DNA of 64,000 nucleotides from Pseudomonadota bacterium. Lineage in GTDB: Bacteria; Pseudomonadota; Gammaproteobacteria; Xanthomonadales; Xanthomonadaceae. The notes below the pieces were generated by a model. That model saw only the letters and a list, made by a program, of their open reading frames with translations, had not been told where the DNA came from and did no database searches. The stretch covers positions 1 to 64,000 of the forward strand of contig JAEZYE010000052.1 of NCBI GenBank assembly GCA_023419315.1. The letters are read 5' to 3'. Position 1 is the stretch's first letter, and the number at the start of each line of letters is the position of its first letter. Made by a program: the position numbers and the translations under genes. This document shows, piece after piece, positions 60,624 through 64,000 of this stretch.

Positions 60624-61701
60624 CATTGCTGTTCTACCTGGTGACGGCATCGGCCCTGAAGTGACCGCCGCCGCGGTCGCGGTATTGCGCGAAGTCGCGC
60701 ATCGCCACGGCCATGACTTCCGCTTCAGCGAGCACGACATCGGTGGCGTCGCGATCGATCGGCATGGCGAACCGCTGCCCGATGCCACCCTGCAAGCGTG
60801 CCAGCGCGCCGACGCCGTACTGCTCGGCGCCGTCGGCGGACCCAGGTGGTCCGACCCGAATGCACGCGTGCGCCCGGAACAGGGGCTGCTCGCGCTGCGT
60901 CGCGGCCTGGGCCTGTTCGCCAACCTGCGTCCGGTGCGCCCGCATCCCTCGGCCTTGAACGCCTCGCCCATCAAGCCGCATCTGTTGACCGGCGTGGACA
61001 TCATGGTGGTTCGCGAACTGACCGGTGGCATCTACTTCGGCGAAAAGACACGCAACGCCGAAGGCGCCAGCGATCTGTGCAGCTACAGCGTGGCCGAGAT
61101 CGAGCGCGTAGTGCGCCATGCATTCGAACTGGCGCGTACCCGGCGCGGATACCTTGTCTCGGTCGACAAGGCCAACGTGCTGGAAACTTCACGCCTGTGG
61201 CGCGATGTGACCGCGCGCATCGGTCGCGAGGAATACGCAGACGTCCGCCTCGAACACATCCTCGTAGACGCAATGGCGATGCACCTGCTCTCCAGGCCGC
61301 GCGAGTACGACGTCATCGTCACCGAGAACATGTTCGGCGACATCCTCACCGATGAAGCCTCCATGCTTGCCGGTTCACTGGGACTGCTGCCTTCAGCCTC
61401 GCTGGGCAACGGTACGGTCGGCCTGTACGAACCCATCCACGGTTCTGCGCCCGACATCGCGGGCAAGGGCATCGCCAATCCGTACGCCACGATCCTCAGC
61501 TGCGCGATGCTGTTGCGCCATTCGCTGGGACTGCAGGAGGAAGCCGAATGCATCGAGCGCGCCGTCGATGCCGCATTGAATGCCCAGGTCTTCACCAATG
61601 ATCTCGCCCCCGGCGGACGCGGAGTCTCCACCACGGCCGCAGCCGAAGCGGTCATCGCGCAGTTGCAGGAGCAGTGCTACGTCGCCGAGCTGCGCGACTG
61701 A
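60613..61701 (+). CDS. leuB: 3-isopropylmalate dehydrogenase
   Basis: LeuB oxidatively decarboxylates 3-isopropylmalate, giving the leucine keto acid. The 362-aa NAD enzyme has AVLPGDGIGPEVTAAAVAVL, ELTGGIYFGEK, the metal/substrate site VIVTENMFGDILTDEASMLAG, and EPIHGSAPDIAGKGIANP for NAD. It is the last gene of the operon; 66 bases follow before the phosphatase-like gene. Confidence 0.97.
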   Translation: MRADIAVLPGDGIGPEVTAAAVAVLREVAHRHGHDFRFSEHDIGGVAIDRHGEPLPDATLQACQRADAVLLGAVGGPRWSDPNARVRPEQGLLALRRGLGLFANLRPVRPHPSALNASPIKPHLLTGVDIMVVRELTGGIYFGEKTRNAEGASDLCSYSVAEIERVVRHAFELARTRRGYLVSVDKANVLETSRLWRDVTARIGREEYADVRLEHILVDAMAMHLLSRPREYDVIVTENMFGDILTDEASMLAGSLGLLPSASLGNGTVGLYEPIHGSAPDIAGKGIANPYATILSCAMLLRHSLGLQEEAECIERAVDAALNAQVFTNDLAPGGRGVSTTAAAEAVIAQLQEQCYVAELRD

Positions 61702-61767
61702 GGCGATGGCGTGGGCGGAGGTGGGCTGCGATACCATCGCCCGCCTCCGCATCCGCACCCACGCAAC

Positions 61768-62103
61768 GTGACCATCAACGTGCTCTTCCTCTGCAGCCAG
61801 AACCGGCTGCGCAGTCCGACGGCCGAACACGTTTTCGCCGACTGGCCCGGCATCGAAGCCGTATCTGCAGGACTGAACCAGGACGCGGAAAATCCACTCA
61901 CGCCCGAACTGCTGGCGTGGGCGGATATCGTGTTCGTGATGGAGCGGATGCACCGGAGCAAACTGTCATCGCGCTTCAAGGCGCATCTGGATCACCAGTG
62001 CGTCATCTGCCTCGACATCCCCGACGACTACGACTACATGGATCCGGATCTGGTGCGGCTGCTCCAATCCAGGGTGCCACGTCACCTGCCTGCCGCACGC
62101 TGA
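61768..62103 (+). CDS. Short low-molecular-weight phosphotyrosine phosphatase-like protein
   Basis: A 111-aa protein with VLFLCSQNRLRSPTAEHVF, fitting the CX5R(S) phosphate loop of LMW protein tyrosine phosphatases, and DIPDDYDYMDPDLV as the acid segment. It is shorter than classical members (about 150 aa) and belongs to a compact group often annotated as phosphatase-like. The start is GTG 61768, without a strong ribosome site. It may be read through from leuB or have its own promoter. A terminator follows. Confidence 0.78.
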   Translation: MTINVLFLCSQNRLRSPTAEHVFADWPGIEAVSAGLNQDAENPLTPELLAWADIVFVMERMHRSKLSSRFKAHLDHQCVICLDIPDDYDYMDPDLVRLLQSRVPRHLPAAR

Positions 62104-62104
62104 A

Positions 62105-62133
62105 GAAATGCCGGAGACGGCCTCCGGCATTTC
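62105..62133. terminator. Bidirectional hairpin between phosphatase-like and RND genes
   Basis: GAAATGCCGGAG and CTCCGGCATTTC form a twelve-base perfect stem with a five-base loop. The A/T bases at its edges can serve as short U-runs in either direction. Confidence 0.65.
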
Positions 62134-62143
62134 CGTATTCCCA

Positions 62144-64000
62144 TCACGAGGTCGCTTCGTCCGGCTTGACCTTGAACCACGCCGCATAGAGCGCCGGCAG
62201 GAACAGCAGCGTCAGCACCGTCGCCACCGTCAGGCCGCCCATGATCGCCACCGCCATCGGACCGAAGAAGGCGCTGCGCGAAAGCGGAATCATCGCCAGC
62301 ACCGCCGCGAGCGCGGTCAGGACGATCGGCCGGAAACGGCGCACCGTGGCGTCGATGATCGCGTGCCAGCGATCGTGGCCGGCATCGATGTCCTGCTGGA
62401 TCTGATCCACCAGGATGACCGAGTTGCGCATGATCATGCCGGCCAATGCGATCGTGCCGAGCATGGCGACGAAGCCGAACGGCACGCGGAAAATCAACAG
62501 CGCGAGCGTGACGCCGATGAGGCCGAGCGGCGCGGTCAACGCAACCAGCGCCATGCGCGGGAAGCTGCGCAGCTGCAACATCAGCAGCGTCGCCACCACC
62601 AGCAGGAACAGCGGCATGCCGGCATTGATCGAGTCCTGGCCACGCGCGGAATCCTCGACGGTCCCACCGGTCTGCAACAGATACCCCTGCGGCAAATCCG
62701 CGCGGATGTCTTCCAGCGTGGGCAGAATCTGGTCGACCACCGTCGGCGGCGTCAGCTCATCCGTGTTGAGGTCGGCACGCACGGTGACCGTCGGCAACCG
62801 GTCGCGATGCCAGATGATGCCGTCCTCGAAGGCATATTCCAGGGTGGCGATCTGGGACAGCGGCACGCTCGCGCCATTGCTGGTCGGTACGGCGAGGCTG
62901 CCCAGCAGATCCATGCGCGCGCGTTCGTCTTCCGGTCCGCGCAGCAGGATCTCGACGAGTTCGTTGCCTTCGCGATAGGTGCTGACATGCAGGCCGGACA
63001 GCGAACTGGTAAGGAAATGCGAGACCTGCGCTGTACTCACGCCAAGCGCGCGTGCACGTTCCTGGTCGATGTCCAGCCGCACGATCTTGCTCGGCTCGTC
63101 CCAGTCCAGATTGACGTTGGTGACGTGCGGATTGGCCCGCACCTTCGCCGCGATCTGTTGCGCGATTGCCTGCACGCGATCGACGTGCTCGCCGGATACG
63201 CGGAACTGCACCGGATAGCCGACGGGCGGGCCGTTCTCGAGACGGGTCACGCGGAACTGCAACTCCGGGAACTGCGGGGCAACGTCCTCGATCAGCCACT
63301 TCCGGGTGGCTTCGCGTGCTTCGGTTCCATCGGTCAGCACGACGAACTGCGAGAAGTTCGCCTGCGGCAGCTGCTGGTCCAATGGCAGGTAGAAGCGCGG
63401 CGAACCGGTGCCGATGTACGAGACGAAGTTCTGCACGCCGTCGCGCTTGGCAAGCAGTTTCTCCAGCTTGCGCGCCTGCGCGTCAGTGGATTTCAGCGAG
63501 CTGCCTTCGGCCAGTTCGAGATCGACCATCAGCTCCGGTCGCACGGAATCCGGGAAGAACTGCTGCGGCACGAAGCGGAACAGAACAATCGACAGCACGA
63601 AGGCCAGCGCGGTGATGCCGATCACCAGCCACCGATGGCGCAGGCACGCATCAAGCAGCCTGCGGAAGCGCTGGTAGAAGGGTCGCTGATACGGATCATG
63701 ATCGTGATGCTGCTGCGGCGCCGGTGCGATCCAGCGCTCGAAGGCCGGATAGCGATCGGCGGCGCGCAAGCGCATCTGCTGCCAGCGGTGTACCAGCGAA
63801 CCGGGACGCGGCGTACGCGCGCGATCCAGATCCGGCAGCATCTTGTCGCCGAGATACGGAATGAACAGAACGGCCGCGATCCAGGAAACCACCAGCGCGA
63901 TCGTCACCACCTGGAACAGCGAGCGCGTGTATTCGCCGGTGCTGGACGCGGCGGTCGCGATGGGCAGGAAGCCGGCCGCGGTGATCAGCGTACCGGTCAA
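62144..64000 (-). CDS. RND efflux transporter permease, C-terminal part (continues beyond window)
   Basis: The visible 618 residues are the C-terminal portion of an AcrB-type resistance-nodulation-division pump: the transmembrane segment ITALAFVLSIVLFRFVPQQ, the large periplasmic loop (LAVPTSNGASVPLSQIA), and the final helices with RNSVILVDQIQQDIDAGHD and VRRFRPIVLTALAAVLAMIP. Such proteins expel drugs or metals using the proton gradient, together with a membrane-fusion protein and outer-membrane channel. The N-terminal third lies past position 64000, so substrate class cannot be judged. Confidence 0.93.
   Translation of the reverse strand: MTGTLITAAGFLPIATAASSTGEYTRSLFQVVTIALVVSWIAAVLFIPYLGDKMLPDLDRARTPRPGSLVHRWQQMRLRAADRYPAFERWIAPAPQQHHDHDPYQRPFYQRFRRLLDACLRHRWLVIGITALAFVLSIVLFRFVPQQFFPDSVRPELMVDLELAEGSSLKSTDAQARKLEKLLAKRDGVQNFVSYIGTGSPRFYLPLDQQLPQANFSQFVVLTDGTEAREATRKWLIEDVAPQFPELQFRVTRLENGPPVGYPVQFRVSGEHVDRVQAIAQQIAAKVRANPHVTNVNLDWDEPSKIVRLDIDQERARALGVSTAQVSHFLTSSLSGLHVSTYREGNELVEILLRGPEDERARMDLLGSLAVPTSNGASVPLSQIATLEYAFEDGIIWHRDRLPTVTVRADLNTDELTPPTVVDQILPTLEDIRADLPQGYLLQTGGTVEDSARGQDSINAGMPLFLLVVATLLMLQLRSFPRMALVALTAPLGLIGVTLALLIFRVPFGFVAMLGTIALAGMIMRNSVILVDQIQQDIDAGHDRWHAIIDATVRRFRPIVLTALAAVLAMIPLSRSAFFGPMAVAIMGGLTVATVLTLLFLPALYAAWFKVKPDEATS

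Overview
The window comes from a high-GC gammaproteobacterium of the Xanthomonadaceae/Lysobacterales type. I infer this from three things: the ilvC-ilvG-ilvM-ilvA-leuA-leuC-leuD-leuB super-operon, large TonB-dependent receptors paired with carbohydrate-use genes, and third-position GC so strong that long antisense reading frames are everywhere. I cannot name the genus from the sequence alone.

Region 1 (1 to about 7965) is the distal end of a mobile genomic island. It begins with the tail of an IS3-family insertion sequence that has cut into a VapE-like primase/helicase gene. A long stretch without a convincing gene follows. Then comes a four-gene restriction-modification operon of the LlaJI type: two 5-methylcytosine methyltransferases, a McrB-like ATPase/GTPase and a PD-(D/E)xK nuclease subunit. 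A convergent Vsr mismatch endonuclease lies next to it. The island ends inside the first codons of dusA: 30 codons of its 5' end remain at 7966-8058 and run into a stop. The 5' end of dusA is a known integration site, so this looks like an attachment junction.

Region 2 (8168-22662, all minus strand) is a carbohydrate/organic-acid use cluster: sodium/solute symporter fused to a kelch domain, LysR regulator, TonB receptor, serine hydrolase, ribokinase-like kinase, a glycosidase-like/SUMF1 fusion, a GH127-type beta-L-arabinofuranosidase, a class III CoA-transferase and a CitE-like lyase.

Region 3 (22890-36477) is a pectin/uronate regulon: KdgK, a TonB receptor, a PL1-type pectate lyase, a FAH-family hydratase, a DctPQM TRAP transporter, a LacI-type regulator, KduI, KduD and a rhamnogalacturonan acetylesterase fused to a cupin. 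Three copies of an AATGACACCG-type operator lie in front of the three divergent or leading promoters and probably bind the LacI regulator. Pectate is cleaved outside or in the periplasm, products enter through the TonB and TRAP systems, and KduI, KduD and KdgK take unsaturated uronate to KDPG. The KDPG aldolase must be elsewhere.

Region 4 (36502-50531) is mostly housekeeping and small envelope proteins: HAD hydrolase, EF-hand proteins, a lytic transglycosylase, inorganic pyrophosphatase, an ion-channel-like protein, thiC behind a TPP riboswitch, an S9 peptidase and a solitary PhnD-like binding protein coupled to ilvD.

Region 5 (50528-61701) is branched-chain amino acid synthesis. ilvD is divergent from the ilvCGM-ilvA-leuACDB operon, which is preceded by a leader peptide (Val-Val-Leu-Val-Leu-Val-Leu-Ile run) and a terminator/antiterminator pair, a textbook attenuator. 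Two gaps inside this operon are filled by tiny open frames that overlap both neighbours by 4 to 8 bases. The window closes with a short LMW-phosphatase-like gene and the C-terminal part of an RND efflux pump.
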